The position numbers were made by a program, and so were the translations under genes. The notes beneath the pieces were generated by a model. The model made no database searches. It was not told where the DNA came from and saw only the letters and a program-made list of their open reading frames with translations. From Erythrobacter sp. Alg231-14 (GTDB lineage: Bacteria > Pseudomonadota > Alphaproteobacteria > Sphingomonadales > Sphingomonadaceae), in contig NZ_LT702999.1 of the NCBI RefSeq assembly GCF_900149685.1, positions 186,001 to 250,000 of the forward strand: a DNA stretch of 64,000 nt, in the 5' to 3' direction. Positions 36,518 to 46,396 of the stretch are shown here, one piece after another (the first letter of the stretch is position 1; every line of letters starts with the position of its first letter).

Positions 36518-38880
36518 CAAAACGCCTGCCCCAATGACACATAGACCACCACCGGCGCATCGAATTGTGTTGGGTTGAGCGGGACACCCACATCGACGCG
36601 GATCGGTCCAAAGCTGGTTTTGTAGCGGACGCCAACCCCTGCCCCGAATTGGATCTGACTGAAATCGGGGCTGGACCCGGTGGCGACGGAGCCGGCATCG
36701 ACAAAGGGAACAAATTCAACCGCCCCGTCGAGCAGTCCGGTTTGAACCCGCGCCTCCAACGCAAACTCAACCAGCGACCCGCCGCCAGTGGGTTCATCAA
36801 ACGTGTTGCGCGGGCCGATACCTTGAAAACCATAACCGCGCACCGATCCGCCGCCGCCCGCATAGAGCCTGCGCGATGGTGCGATGTCGCCCGCTTGCGC
36901 CCCTTGGATCGTGGCCGCTCTTATCCGGCCTGCAATGACGGCTGGGCCTGTATCGTGATAGACGCTCCCATCGATCTGAGCGCGCAGGTAGAAACTCTCC
37001 GCACCGAGAGAGCGGGACACTTCGGGCGCGAGAAATCCGGTCACTCGGTATCCGGTGGTGGGATCAAGCAGATCGTCGCTGGAATCGAGCGTCGCGCTGC
37101 CGAAAAGCCCGCCAATCAAATAGGTTTGACGCGGGCGCTGAACCCCGTTGGTCACGCGATTGCGTTCATCGGTGTAGAGCATTTCTGCGCCGACTTGCCA
37201 GCTCAGCGGTTTTTGAAAAAGCAGGTTTGAAACACGTTCAAAAGACCCGCGCAGCGCGACGGTGCGGGCATCAACCGCCTCGGTTTCAATATCGCTGACA
37301 TAGGCATCAATAGTGAGCACCTGATCGCGCGCTTGAAAATTGCTGCGGCGATAGGTGACGCTGGCCAATTGCTCGCGCGTGCCCAAGATACCGCGAAGAC
37401 GCAGCGCCCCTTCAGGTGGGAAAAGATTGCGATGTTCCCATGCGGCCTCAACCTTGACGCCGTCTTCCGTGCCAAAGCCGATAGCACCGGAAATCGTGCG
37501 CAAAGGTGCCCGTTCCAACGCAATATCTAACGCAACAGCGCCCGGCTGACCCTCCAATGGCGCCTGTGTCTCACGCGGGGTGATAACCACTTGCGACACC
37601 AATCCCGTGGCCAGAATGGCGCGACGCAAATCGGCCTGCATGCTGGTTTGATAGATGTCGCCGGGGTCAAATCGGGCGATGCGTTGGAGATGGCGGCTGG
37701 ACAGGAAATCGGGATCGCTGCTGAGCACCTCACCAAATGCAAATTTCCCATTGGGGCTGACCGATAGCGTGAGGTCACCCTCTTCGCGCGCATGGTCGAT
37801 CAAAAGGGATGGCTCACCCAATTCGGCAAAAGGATACCCGTTTTCACCAAGAGCTAGTCTCAGACGCCTCTCTTCGATGACGATTTTGTCGGCGTAAAGC
37901 GGGTCACCCACGCGGATGCCGAAAGCCGCTCTCAAATCTTCGACGCCGTCGCTAGGCAACGCATCGAACGCGCCCAAATTGATGGCACCAAACCGGTACC
38001 GATTGCCCGGAATGACATCGAAACGCACTTTGGGTTGAGTGTCCACGGCGCCATCAGAGGCGTCTCGGCGCTCTCCCGCGTCACCCCCGGCAGCGTCAGC
38101 AATGCCGCGCCTACCGCCGGACAATTGGCGCACGACTTCGCCGGCGTAATATCCGTATGTTCGCAACATCTGAACGAGCAATTCTTCGTCGGATCGCGCC
38201 CGGGCCGCCAATTGAGGCACTGTATCTTGATCCGATTCCAACGCCTCAATCGAAGACAGAGCTCGGAACCGTTGAACAAATTCGGCTTCCTCGGGGAATC
38301 GACCGGTCTCTTTTGGAAAGGCGAGCACAAGTTCATCGCTCACCACAAATTCCACCAACTCTTCAATCTCGATCAATTCGGGTGTTTCGATATCGGCCAA
38401 TGACGGCAAATCGGGATCGCGCTCCAACGGCTGAGGCATGGGCAGCGTCAATGCGTTCAAGGTCGCATCGGTGTTGAACGGCGCCGTGACTGGCAATTCC
38501 GCGGACAGACCCTCTCCATCAACAGGGGACTGTGACGGCGCAGCATTTGGCCCAGGCGACGATTGCAGGTCGCCAACGTCGTTGTCTGATTGCGTTCCTT
38601 GACCGGCCCAATCGAGCGCGTTCTCAACCGCGTCTTGGGGGATCAAATCGTCGAGCGTTTGCAGCGAGGATTGCCCTTGAGCCGGTGCGGTTTCTGTCTC
38701 GCCTTCATTCCCATCATTCGTAACGGGAGCGTTCGTTTCGCCGGGTGAGGTTTGGACATCGCGATCCAACCCATCTTGAGCAATCGACATTGCTCCGGAC
38801 GCGGTGATCGGGCCAGCGGCTAAGGCACCGGATGCAGTCAGCCCAGCCACAAGGGCCAGATTGAGCTTTAGAAATCGCAA
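36517..38880 (-). CDS. tamA: TamA-like Omp85 protein with long N-terminal extension
   Basis: Outer membrane protein of 787 residues: signal peptide (LNLALVAGLTASGALAAG), a Glu/Asp/Gln-rich low-complexity stretch to about residue 150, POTRA domains (about 160-450) and a 16-strand Omp85 barrel with SVRGYGFQGIGP (the conserved RGY/RGF-type loop) and the C-terminal VDVGVPLNP...FVYVSLGQAF ending in Phe. E. coli TamA is 577 residues, so the extension is unusual. The only start that keeps the signal peptide is a TTG at 38880. It lies 8 bp behind the bpt stop, and is joined to tamB. Confidence 0.9.
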   Translation of the reverse strand: MRFLKLNLALVAGLTASGALAAGPITASGAMSIAQDGLDRDVQTSPGETNAPVTNDGNEGETETAPAQGQSSLQTLDDLIPQDAVENALDWAGQGTQSDNDVGDLQSSPGPNAAPSQSPVDGEGLSAELPVTAPFNTDATLNALTLPMPQPLERDPDLPSLADIETPELIEIEELVEFVVSDELVLAFPKETGRFPEEAEFVQRFRALSSIEALESDQDTVPQLAARARSDEELLVQMLRTYGYYAGEVVRQLSGGRRGIADAAGGDAGERRDASDGAVDTQPKVRFDVIPGNRYRFGAINLGAFDALPSDGVEDLRAAFGIRVGDPLYADKIVIEERRLRLALGENGYPFAELGEPSLLIDHAREEGDLTLSVSPNGKFAFGEVLSSDPDFLSSRHLQRIARFDPGDIYQTSMQADLRRAILATGLVSQVVITPRETQAPLEGQPGAVALDIALERAPLRTISGAIGFGTEDGVKVEAAWEHRNLFPPEGALRLRGILGTREQLASVTYRRSNFQARDQVLTIDAYVSDIETEAVDARTVALRGSFERVSNLLFQKPLSWQVGAEMLYTDERNRVTNGVQRPRQTYLIGGLFGSATLDSSDDLLDPTTGYRVTGFLAPEVSRSLGAESFYLRAQIDGSVYHDTGPAVIAGRIRAATIQGAQAGDIAPSRRLYAGGGGSVRGYGFQGIGPRNTFDEPTGGGSLVEFALEARVQTGLLDGAVEFVPFVDAGSVATGSSPDFSQIQFGAGVGVRYKTSFGPIRVDVGVPLNPTQFDAPVVVYVSLGQAF

Positions 38881-38888
38881 AAAAGTAC

Positions 38889-39734
38889 TCAGCTCGCTGG
38901 GAATTTAACGGGTTGTCCGTCTTTACCCCTAGCACCATCGATTGTTCCAGCAGATTTGTCACGCCTTGCCGTGGCTGCGGCAATCAACTTGTTCTGCTCT
39001 TCATCGTCCATCCGTTGCCACCCTTCGCGGGTTAGTTTTTCAAGCGGACGATAGCGCACCTTATATTGCATACGGGGACTGCCATCGACCCAATAGCCAA
39101 GATATACATACGGCAACCCGTTTTCGGCAGCGCGCTGAATATGATCGAGGATGATGTAATTGCCCAATCCCACGCGATCGGTGTGATCGGGGTCATAGAA
39201 CGAATAGATCATCGAAAGGCCATCACCCTGACGATCGGTTAGACACGCCCCCACCAACCGGCCGGGCTCTCCCGATTCCGTTGGTTCCCGGTATTCAACA
39301 AGCGAGCTTGTCACCGGCGTGTGTTCCACCATGTCGGCGTAATCCATCTCATCCATGGTGGACATACCACCATCGGGATGACGCACGCTGAGATATTTGG
39401 TGAGCAATTCAAATTGTTCATCGGTCGCCCACGGTCGACATTCCGTGGTGATCAAATCGCGATTGCGTTTGATCTCACGCTTTTGCGTGTTCGAAGGTCT
39501 GAATTCATTGGCGACAACGCGCACGGATACGCATGCCTGACAATCCAGACAGCTTGGCCGATACGCGACCGTCTGGCTGCGACGAAAACCAATGCGGCCC
39601 AACGCTTCGTTCAATTGATCCGCGTGATCGCCTTTAAGTTCAGTGAAAACCTTACGCTCGCTACGCCCAGGCAAATAGGGGCACGGCGCGGGGCTCGTCA
39701 CAAAGAAACGGGGAAAGCGGATCGGGGCCGTCAC
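38889..39734 (-). CDS. bpt: Aspartate/glutamate leucyltransferase (arginyltransferase family)
   Basis: Transfers Leu or Arg from tRNA to N-terminal Asp/Glu (N-end rule degradation). N-terminal cysteines (PCPYLPG) and the [17 protein letters not shown] motif, and [19 protein letters not shown] toward the end, are family signatures. 281 residues. The start is GTG at 39734 (no upstream ATG in frame). Followed by tamA and tamB on the same strand in a tight unit. Confidence 0.94.
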   Translation of the reverse strand: MTAPIRFPRFFVTSPAPCPYLPGRSERKVFTELKGDHADQLNEALGRIGFRRSQTVAYRPSCLDCQACVSVRVVANEFRPSNTQKREIKRNRDLITTECRPWATDEQFELLTKYLSVRHPDGGMSTMDEMDYADMVEHTPVTSSLVEYREPTESGEPGRLVGACLTDRQGDGLSMIYSFYDPDHTDRVGLGNYIILDHIQRAAENGLPYVYLGYWVDGSPRMQYKVRYRPLEKLTREGWQRMDDEEQNKLIAAATARRDKSAGTIDGARGKDGQPVKFPAS

Positions 39735-40053
39735 GGTTCTGGCTTTGTCCTATCGGAATGCGCCCCCCACCATGCAAAGAAACGCGGATGGGGAATCGAC
39801 GATGCGTTTGTTAAGACATTCTTATGCCCATTCGCCCCCTGCGGTAAAAGACCCTTAACCACAAAACAGGGTGAATAATGGGTTACTTTGCACAAAATCT
39901 ACCGTTGACTTGATCCGGATTGGACGATTGCTTTGCGTTCGCAAAGCGAGGCGTTGCGTTGTGGGACAGCCTATTCGCAAGCTTTAACGCGCCCACACAG
40001 AACGACGATTTGATCGCAAGTTTAAGCGAATCGGCCAGCCCGCCAACCGTGGA
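39735..40053. other. Intergenic region between bpt and threonine deaminase
   Basis: 319 bp without a likely gene. It holds a perfect inverted repeat GCTTTGC-GTTC-GCAAAGC at 39930-39947; no T-run follows it on the minus strand, so its role as terminator of ilvA is weak. A run of A/T-rich bases near 39870-39910 may hold the promoter of the bpt unit, but I could not define -35/-10 boxes. Confidence 0.45.
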
Positions 40054-41307
40054 TCAATTCAACTCAACGACCTGCACCGCGTAATTGGCATCGCGCAAAG
40101 CGGTGACCAATCGTTCGACCTGTTCCGCGTCGCGCGCTTCGCATTCAATGTCGGTGATGAGGCCTTTGGCCGGAAGAGTTGTGAAGATGCGTTGGTGATA
40201 AATCTCGATGATGTTCACATTGTGCGCATCAAACAATCGCATAACCTTGAACAAAGCGCCCGGACGATCCTGAAGCGTGACGCGCAAGCGCGCCAAACGC
40301 CCCTGCCGTGCGAGATCGCGCAACAAGACATTGGCCAACAACCGCGTATCAATATTGCCACCACACAGGACAAGGCCGATGGATTTGCCCTTAAATCGTT
40401 CTGGATTGTCGAGCACCGCAGCAAGTCCAGCGGCTCCTGCCCCTTCGACAACGGTTTTCTCAATCTGAAGCAGCAGGGCGACCGCTTTTTCCAAAACGGG
40501 TTCGCCCACCAAAAGGATATCGTTGACCTTTTCGGCGATCACTTGGCTGGTGAAATCGCCGGGCTTTTTCACGGCGATTCCTTCGGCCAGCGTGTCGCCG
40601 CCGCAATCGCGATCTTCGCCTTTGAATTTCGAGAACATGCTTGGGAAAAGGCCAGCTTGAACGCCGACCACTTCGGTGTCGGGATTCAATGCATTGGCCA
40701 CGGTGGCCATGCCGGAAATCAATCCGCCCCCGCCAATCGGCGTGACGATGCAATCAAAATCAGATTTTTCTGCAAACATCTCAAGCGCAACGGTCCCTTG
40801 CCCCGCCGCGATTTTTGGATCGTCAAACGGGTGCACAAAGGTCAATCCGCGTTCTTTTTCCAATTCACGCGCATGGGCGTGCGCTTCGTCAAAGGTTTCC
40901 CCTTCGAGGACAACGTTGCCGCCGACGCTTTCGGTTTGCATCACTTTAACGGTAGGCGTTGTCTTTGGCATCACGATAGTCACCGGCACACCCAATCGGG
41001 TGCCGTGATACGATAGGCCTTGGCTGTGATTGCCCGCCGACGCAGCGATAACGCCGCGCCCCTTTTGCTCTTCGGTCAATTGCAGCAAAGCGTTGAGCGC
41101 GCCGCGCTCTTTATACGCGGCGGTGAATTGAAGGTTTTCGAATTTCAACCAAATGTCCGCCCCGGTAATCTGAGACAGTGTAATCGAATGCATCAAAGGT
41201 GTCTTGACCACCGCGCCATCAATCCGAGCAGCGGCGGCGCGCACGTCTTCGATTGTCAGATCGGCCGGCCCGGGGGCGGCGTCGAGATTTGTGGTTGATG
41301 CATTCAT
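40054..41307 (-). CDS. ilvA: Threonine ammonia-lyase with C-terminal ACT domain
   Basis: PLP enzyme that converts threonine to 2-oxobutyrate (first step toward isoleucine). K66 in AAYKERGA is the PLP lysine; SAGNHSQG and GGGGLISG are the other cofactor motifs. An ACT-like regulatory domain begins at about residue 335 (RLRVTLQDRPGALFKVMRLF). 417 residues fits the single-ACT form. It is divergent from the hydroxyisobutyrate dehydrogenase-like gene. Confidence 0.93.
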   Translation of the reverse strand: MNASTTNLDAAPGPADLTIEDVRAAAARIDGAVVKTPLMHSITLSQITGADIWLKFENLQFTAAYKERGALNALLQLTEEQKGRGVIAASAGNHSQGLSYHGTRLGVPVTIVMPKTTPTVKVMQTESVGGNVVLEGETFDEAHAHARELEKERGLTFVHPFDDPKIAAGQGTVALEMFAEKSDFDCIVTPIGGGGLISGMATVANALNPDTEVVGVQAGLFPSMFSKFKGEDRDCGGDTLAEGIAVKKPGDFTSQVIAEKVNDILLVGEPVLEKAVALLLQIEKTVVEGAGAAGLAAVLDNPERFKGKSIGLVLCGGNIDTRLLANVLLRDLARQGRLARLRVTLQDRPGALFKVMRLFDAHNVNIIEIYHQRIFTTLPAKGLITDIECEARDAEQVERLVTALRDANYAVQVVELN

Positions 41308-41393
41308 AGTGATCGCGCCTCTAATCCTTCATTACCGTAAGGGCAATTCAGAAGATTTGGCAATCGCGGCATTACCGATTAATCGACGCGGTT

Positions 41394-42308
41394 ATGAACG
41401 AAACAAAATCAATCGCTTTCATTGGCCTTGGCGTCATGGGCGGGCCAATGGCCGGACACCTCGCTCGCGCTGGGCACCGCGTTACCGCCTATAACAGATC
41501 AACCAAACGCGCTCAGGATTGGGCGCAAGCTTGGGCAAAAGATGGTCTGAAACTTGATTTCGCAGATTCGCCAAAGGATGCGGCAAGCGGGGCGGAAATC
41601 GTAATGATTTGCGTGGGCAATGACGCCGATTTGGCCGCCGTCACGACGGGCGAGAACGGCGTTCTGAAATCTTTGGCAAACGGCGCCTTGTTGGTCGATC
41701 ACACGACCACCTCTGCGGATATGGCGCGACAATTGGCCGAAGTGTGTTCGAGCAAATCCATCGATTTTGTCGATGCCCCGGTTAGCGGCGGCCAAGCGGG
41801 CGCAGAAAACGGACAGCTTGCCATTATGTGCGGCGGTGATGAGGCCGCGATGAACCGGGCCGAGCCCGTCATGCAGGCGTATGCCAAATCCATTGTTCAT
41901 GTCGGGCCAAGCGGCGCGGGTCAGACCGCAAAGATGGCGAACCAAATGTGCATCGCGGGTGTTTTGGGCGGGTTATCCGAAGCGGTCCGGCTGGCGCAGG
42001 GCGCGGGATTGGATCTTGAAAAAACCTATCAGGCGATTTCCGGCGGCGCGGCGCAAAGTTGGCAGATGGACAATCGCTGGGCCACGATGACGGCGGACAC
42101 ATTCGATTTCGGCTTTGCGATCGATTGGATGCGCAAAGATTTAGGCTATGCCCTTGATGAAGCGAAACGGCTGGGCCTGTCGTCGCCGATCACGGCCATG
42201 GTCGATCAATTCTATGCCGATGTTCAGGCACAAGGCGGTAGCCGCCATGACACCAGCGCCCTTATCACTCGGCTGGCTAAGGCTTCCGAAACCCCACCTT
42301 CATCGTAA
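41394..42308 (+). CDS. NAD(P)-dependent oxidoreductase, 3-hydroxyisobutyrate dehydrogenase family
   Basis: A beta-hydroxyacid dehydrogenase of 304 residues. Nucleotide motif GLGVMGGPMAGHL at about 11-23, substrate motif DAPVSGGQAGAENGQLA, and the catalytic Lys in KMANQ. Specific substrate is uncertain: 3-hydroxyisobutyrate, tartronate semialdehyde or succinic semialdehyde are all possible. Next to an amidohydrolase 26 bp downstream. Confidence 0.92.
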   Translation: MNETKSIAFIGLGVMGGPMAGHLARAGHRVTAYNRSTKRAQDWAQAWAKDGLKLDFADSPKDAASGAEIVMICVGNDADLAAVTTGENGVLKSLANGALLVDHTTTSADMARQLAEVCSSKSIDFVDAPVSGGQAGAENGQLAIMCGGDEAAMNRAEPVMQAYAKSIVHVGPSGAGQTAKMANQMCIAGVLGGLSEAVRLAQGAGLDLEKTYQAISGGAAQSWQMDNRWATMTADTFDFGFAIDWMRKDLGYALDEAKRLGLSSPITAMVDQFYADVQAQGGSRHDTSALITRLAKASETPPSS

Positions 42309-42334
42309 ACCAATTCTTGATAGTGAGACCTCCA

Positions 42335-44026
42335 ATGATCCGCAATCTTTTCGCGACACCTCGATCGCTTTCTATGGCCGCCCCGATGGCGATGGGCCTG
42401 ATGATGGGCGCGACGTTGATGGCAACACCGGCGATGGCCGACACATTGATCTACAATGTGGATGGTGTGACCATTGATGAGGCGGGTGATGTAAAGCGTT
42501 TTACCGCAATTGTGTTCGATGATGACGGACGGATCACTCACACATTGGAACGGGGCGAGGAACGTCCCGATGATGTTGAGTTTGCATTGGACGGCGAAGG
42601 GCAAGTCATGTTGCCCGGCATGATCGATGCCCATGTGCATGTGATGGATATGGGCTTTGCCGCGCTGACGCTGGATCTGTCCGACACCAACAACCTCGAC
42701 GAAGCTTTGGCCAAAATCGCTGCGTTTGCTGAGGAAAATCAAGGCCGCCCTTGGATTTTGGGTCGGGGATGGAATCAGGAGAAATGGGGCCTTGGCCGTT
42801 TCCCCACGGCGGCGGAACTTGATGCGATCGTACCAGACAGGCCGGTCTGGCTCGAACGCGCGGACAACCACGCGAATTGGGCCAACAGCACGGCAATGGA
42901 GAAAGCCGGCGTCACCGCCGAAACGCGAGATCCTGACGGTGGCAGGATCATTCGCGACGCTGCAGGCAATCCAACCGGCATTTTCATAGACAACGCGATC
43001 TCCATCGTCGGGGACAGCGTACCCGCACCGCGCCCTCAGGATCGCGACGCCGCCTTCGCGATGGCGCAACAACGCTTGCTCGCCAATGGTATTACCGCCG
43101 TGGCGGACATGGGCACACCGATGGTGGATTGGAACACGTTCCGCCGTTCCGCCGATCTTGGTCAATTGCGCATCCGCATCATGGCATACGCGGACAGTGT
43201 AGAAACGATGGAGCTCATCGGTGGCCCCGGCCCCACCCCATGGCTGTATGAAGATCGCCTGCGCCTTAATGGCATAAAGCTCTATCTCGACGGAGCCTTG
43301 GGATCGCGCGGCGCATCGCTCAAAGAACCGTATGAGGATGAGGCGAGCAGCACCGGCCTCCCCCTCACCACGCCGGCGCAATTGCGCAATCGGATGAGCC
43401 GCGCAGCTATGGACAATTTCCAGACCGCCGTTCACGCGATCGGGGATGCTGCCAATTCCGATCTGTTGATGGCCATTGCCGAATTGTCGCAAAGCTACAC
43501 CGGTGATCGCCGTTGGCGGATTGAGCACGCCCAGATTGTCGATGTGGCCGATCTTGATCGGTTTGGAGATTTCGGCGTGATCGCTTCAATGCAGCCGCTG
43601 CATCAAACATCGGATCGAACCATGGCAGAGGCGCGATTGGGCGAAGACCGTTTAGGTGGGGCCTATGCATGGCGCAGCATTTTGGAAGTGGGCGGCCGAT
43701 TGGCGTTCGGGTCGGATGCCCCGGTTGAGCCCGCCGATGCCTTTGCTGGCATGGCTGTCGCGATCTCTCGAACCGATGCGGATGGACAACCGTTTGGCGG
43801 ATGGCGCGTTCAAGAGTCCATCGGCAGAGAGCAAGCCCTAGCCGCGTTTACATCGGATGCCGCCTTTGCGGGATTTGCCGATGGTCGTTTTGGCCGATTG
43901 ATACCGGGCGAACGGGCCGATTTCCTGTTTGTGGACCGTGACCCGCTGCTGTCTTCACCACAAGACATCCGCAACACACAAGTTCGCGAAGTGTGGGTCG
44001 GCGGGGTTCGTGTCCTCAATCAGTAA
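42335..44026 (+). CDS. Exported amidohydrolase (YtcJ-like, family 3)
   Basis: 563 residues with a signal peptide (…ATPAMA, cut before D) and a metal-dependent amidohydrolase domain: LPGMIDAHVHVMD with the HxH ligands, a glycine-rich GLGRFPT segment, and HAIGDAANSD and FGSDAPVEP in the C-terminal half. The ATG at 42335 begins the signal peptide; the frame upstream to 42317 is short. Substrate unknown. Probably co-transcribed with the preceding dehydrogenase. Confidence 0.9.
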   Translation: MIRNLFATPRSLSMAAPMAMGLMMGATLMATPAMADTLIYNVDGVTIDEAGDVKRFTAIVFDDDGRITHTLERGEERPDDVEFALDGEGQVMLPGMIDAHVHVMDMGFAALTLDLSDTNNLDEALAKIAAFAEENQGRPWILGRGWNQEKWGLGRFPTAAELDAIVPDRPVWLERADNHANWANSTAMEKAGVTAETRDPDGGRIIRDAAGNPTGIFIDNAISIVGDSVPAPRPQDRDAAFAMAQQRLLANGITAVADMGTPMVDWNTFRRSADLGQLRIRIMAYADSVETMELIGGPGPTPWLYEDRLRLNGIKLYLDGALGSRGASLKEPYEDEASSTGLPLTTPAQLRNRMSRAAMDNFQTAVHAIGDAANSDLLMAIAELSQSYTGDRRWRIEHAQIVDVADLDRFGDFGVIASMQPLHQTSDRTMAEARLGEDRLGGAYAWRSILEVGGRLAFGSDAPVEPADAFAGMAVAISRTDADGQPFGGWRVQESIGREQALAAFTSDAAFAGFADGRFGRLIPGERADFLFVDRDPLLSSPQDIRNTQVREVWVGGVRVLNQ

Positions 44027-44445
44027 GGCGCAATGGACCGCGCACATGGCCGGTCATGATGCTTAACAGATACAAGCAACCCACTACGTAGTGTTCCGTA
44101 GGTGGTTGATTTACTGCGCTATTTTCATATTTTGGTCACCGATAAAAACCAAAGAGACGCATGAGGGTGCAATGGGAATGGCTTCACCGCTTAACCCGCT
44201 GCTCCCTTGCCTGTCGTCTCCCATGGATCGGCTTGTCCAATCGGCGTTGATGCGTGACCTTCGCGTTGATCCGATGCCTATGACAATCGATCTTGTGCGA
44301 TGGCGGGGGTGTAGCTCGATAGTTTGAACTGTTCTGACGGCAACTCCAGGCACAGTTTTTATCGGAAGTTGATGTTGTCAAACTCATTCTGCTCACGCGG
44401 TTTTACCGCGAGTTTAGTCGCAGAAACTCACTAGGAGAAACTTTG
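44027..44445 (+). other. AT-rich intergenic region before a small exported peptide
   Basis: 419 bp with only a doubtful 78-codon frame (44091-44327) whose product has no recognisable features beyond a short hydrophobic start. It contains the perfect 12-bp palindrome CACTACGTAGTG (44082-44093) and an inverted repeat CGCGG-TTTTA-CCGCG at about 44396-44410. It probably carries the promoter of the following peptide gene. Confidence 0.45.
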
Positions 44446-44661
44446 ATGAAGATCCGTAACATCGCTCTGGCAACGGCGGCGCTTTCCCTTGCTGCTTCGC
44501 CAGCAATCGCAGAGGCTGCGTTTGACCGCTCGGTCGAGCAGGTCGAAGGGCAGAGCAAGGTTGGTGGTGCATCGACGCTTCTGATCGCGATTCTTGGCGC
44601 AGCCGCCGTTGTTGGTGGCATCATCGCCGCAACCAGCGACGACGATTCTGTTAGCCCATAA
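44446..44661 (+). CDS. Small exported membrane peptide, family unknown
   Basis: 71 residues: a signal peptide (about 1-23, ends SPAIAEA), a polar part and a Gly/Ala-rich hydrophobic segment (about 42-62, LLIAILGAAAVVGGIIAAT) followed by acidic SDDDSVSP. Shape is that of short sphingomonad envelope proteins with a GGIIAA-type anchor. ATG at 44446 with GGAGA 7 bp upstream. Its own terminator follows 32 bp after the stop codon, so it is monocistronic. Confidence 0.75.
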   Translation: MKIRNIALATAALSLAASPAIAEAAFDRSVEQVEGQSKVGGASTLLIAILGAAAVVGGIIAATSDDDSVSP

Positions 44662-44693
44662 CGACCAAAATCCTCTGCAGATAGGTCACGAAA

Positions 44694-44721
44694 GAGGCTC
44701 CGATTTCGGGGCCTCTTTTTT
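44694..44721. terminator. Bidirectional terminator between small peptide gene and tatC
   Basis: GAGGCTCCG, loop about ATT, TCGGGGCCTC followed by TTTTTT on the plus strand; on the minus strand the same hairpin is followed by TTTCG. It lies between two convergent genes and can serve both. Confidence 0.88.
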
Positions 44722-44738
44722 GTGTGCACCCGACTTTT

Positions 44739-45581
44739 CTATTCCGTGGGCTGTGCGGTTTTTTGATCGCCGTCGGCATCGGGATCTGATGCGCCCTCTG
44801 CTGCGTCTTCACCCTTTCTGGAACGCGCCATGGTCCGTTCTTGCAATCGCATGAGCAACAACGACCCTTCAAACAACAACAGCAACGGGATCGCCAAGAT
44901 CACCTGACTTCCCGGATCCGGCGGTGTCACAATCGCGCCAAGCGCAACGATCCCAACAATCACGTAACGCCGCGCCCCGGCCAATTGTGCGCGGCTGACA
45001 ATCCCTGCGCGATGCAACAACATCAACAAAACCGGCAGCAGGAAAGTCATCCCAAATGCGAGGATGAATTGCATCACCAAGCTAAGATATTCGCCGGCCG
45101 CAGGAAGCGCCTGCACCTCCAACCCTCCGGCATCGCCGCCAAAGCCAAGGAACCATCGAAATGCGGTTGGCATAACAATGTAATAGGCCAAGGACGCGCC
45201 GCCGATGAACAAAATTGGGGTCGCGATTAGGAAAGGCAAAAACGCCTTCTTTTCCTGCGCGTACAACCCCGGCGCGACAAACGCCCAAAGTTGATTGGCG
45301 ATGATCGGAAAGCTAATCATGAACCCGCCAAACAACGCCACGCGCAATTCGACGAAGAAAATCTCTGGCAATTTGGTGAAGATCAGTTGCCCCTCGCCTT
45401 CGGGGAATGCGTCTTTCAACGGCTGCACCAGAAAGCCAAGAATCGGGTCCGCGAAGTAAAAACAAATTCCGAAACCGATCATCAACGCGATAACAGAACG
45501 CACCAAACGCGCCCTCAACTCAATCAAATGATCGAGCAACGGTGCGCGTGTTTCGTCAATATCGTCCACTTCAAACGCCAT
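44739..45581 (-). CDS. tatC: TatC, Sec-independent protein translocase core
   Basis: Membrane receptor for twin-arginine signal peptides. Six hydrophobic segments; the N-terminal PLLDHLIELRARLVRSV with the conserved Glu and FVAPGLYAQEKKAFLPF are typical. 280 residues with an acidic tail after the sixth segment. Last gene of the argS-to-tat operon, 6 bp behind tatB. Confidence 0.96.
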   Translation of the reverse strand: MAFEVDDIDETRAPLLDHLIELRARLVRSVIALMIGFGICFYFADPILGFLVQPLKDAFPEGEGQLIFTKLPEIFFVELRVALFGGFMISFPIIANQLWAFVAPGLYAQEKKAFLPFLIATPILFIGGASLAYYIVMPTAFRWFLGFGGDAGGLEVQALPAAGEYLSLVMQFILAFGMTFLLPVLLMLLHRAGIVSRAQLAGARRYVIVGIVALGAIVTPPDPGSQVILAIPLLLLFEGSLLLMRLQERTMARSRKGEDAAEGASDPDADGDQKTAQPTE

Positions 45582-45587
45582 TGTCGC

Positions 45588-45980
45588 CTATTCCCCCGAT
45601 TTCGGGGTTGGCGTGGTGGTCGAACCGGAGGTCGGCAAAGGCTCCGCCTTATCAACGACATCCTGAACCGACGCCGCAGCACCATCGTCGATCTTTGGCG
45701 GTGGCCCGGTCATGATGGGTTCGCCTGCGTCGGCCTCACTTGATGCGGCGGATCGTTTCATGATCGCCTCATTCTGCGCCTTCCACTTGGCTTCCATATC
45801 CTCCAACTCAGCCTCGCGAACCATCGCGTCAACGCCTGTCCGGAAATGAGAAGAGACCTTGCGGACTTTGCCAATCCATCGGCCCGCCGTGCGCATCGCA
45901 AGCGGCATGTCTTTTGGCCCGATCACGAGCACCGCGACGACAACGATTACGAACAGTTCAAGAGCGCCGATATCAAACAT
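45588..45980 (-). CDS. tatB: TatB, Tat translocase subunit
   Basis: 130 residues; one short N-terminal membrane segment (about 3-20) with the conserved MFDIGALELFVI and GPKDMPLAMRT hinge, then an amphipathic helix and a Pro/Ser/Thr-rich disordered tail. Assists TatC in substrate recognition. Confidence 0.94.
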   Translation of the reverse strand: MFDIGALELFVIVVVAVLVIGPKDMPLAMRTAGRWIGKVRKVSSHFRTGVDAMVREAELEDMEAKWKAQNEAIMKRSAASSEADAGEPIMTGPPPKIDDGAAASVQDVVDKAEPLPTSGSTTTPTPKSGE

Positions 45981-46072
45981 GATGTGGCTTGCGGTCTGCT
46001 TTCAAATGGGCCTTCGACAGGCCTTCACCCGGTGCGCAATCGCGCAACGCGGCGGGATTGGAACAAGGGAAA

Positions 46073-46312
46073 TTAGCCGGGAGTATCGTTTGTTTCGCTG
46101 GCTTTCGTTTCAGAGGCAGTTGCGTCCTTAGCCGGGGATTCGATCTGTGCCTTTGGTTTTGACTCCGCGCCTTCTTCCTCGGTCATGCCCTTTTTAAAGC
46201 TTGAGATCCCTTTGCCGAAATCGCCCATCATTTCTGAGATGCGCCCGCGCCCAAATAGGACGAGCACAACCAAGGCCACGATGAGGATTTGCCAGATACC
46301 GATACCGCCCAT
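46073..46312 (-). CDS. tatA: TatA, Tat pore-forming subunit
   Basis: 79 residues: membrane helix 5-20, the [17 protein letters not shown] hinge and amphipathic helix, then a charged tail. A 92-bp stretch separates it from tatB and 84 bp from scpB. Confidence 0.95.
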   Translation of the reverse strand: MGGIGIWQILIVALVVLVLFGRGRISEMMGDFGKGISSFKKGMTEEEGAESKPKAQIESPAKDATASETKASETNDTPG

Positions 46313-46396
46313 GCGAATTCTCTCTTAATTGTCCCAGATGGGAATTGCTGTCGCCAATATAGGGACGAACGCCGCCCGATACCAGCGCGACCTTGA

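Noticed and set aside
39930..39947. Hairpin after ilvA as intrinsic terminator
   Set aside because: No T-run follows on the minus strand; I keep it as an inverted repeat only.
44091..44327. 78-codon frame in the gap after the amidohydrolase
   Set aside because: No ribosome binding site, no recognisable product; kept only as part of the intergenic description.
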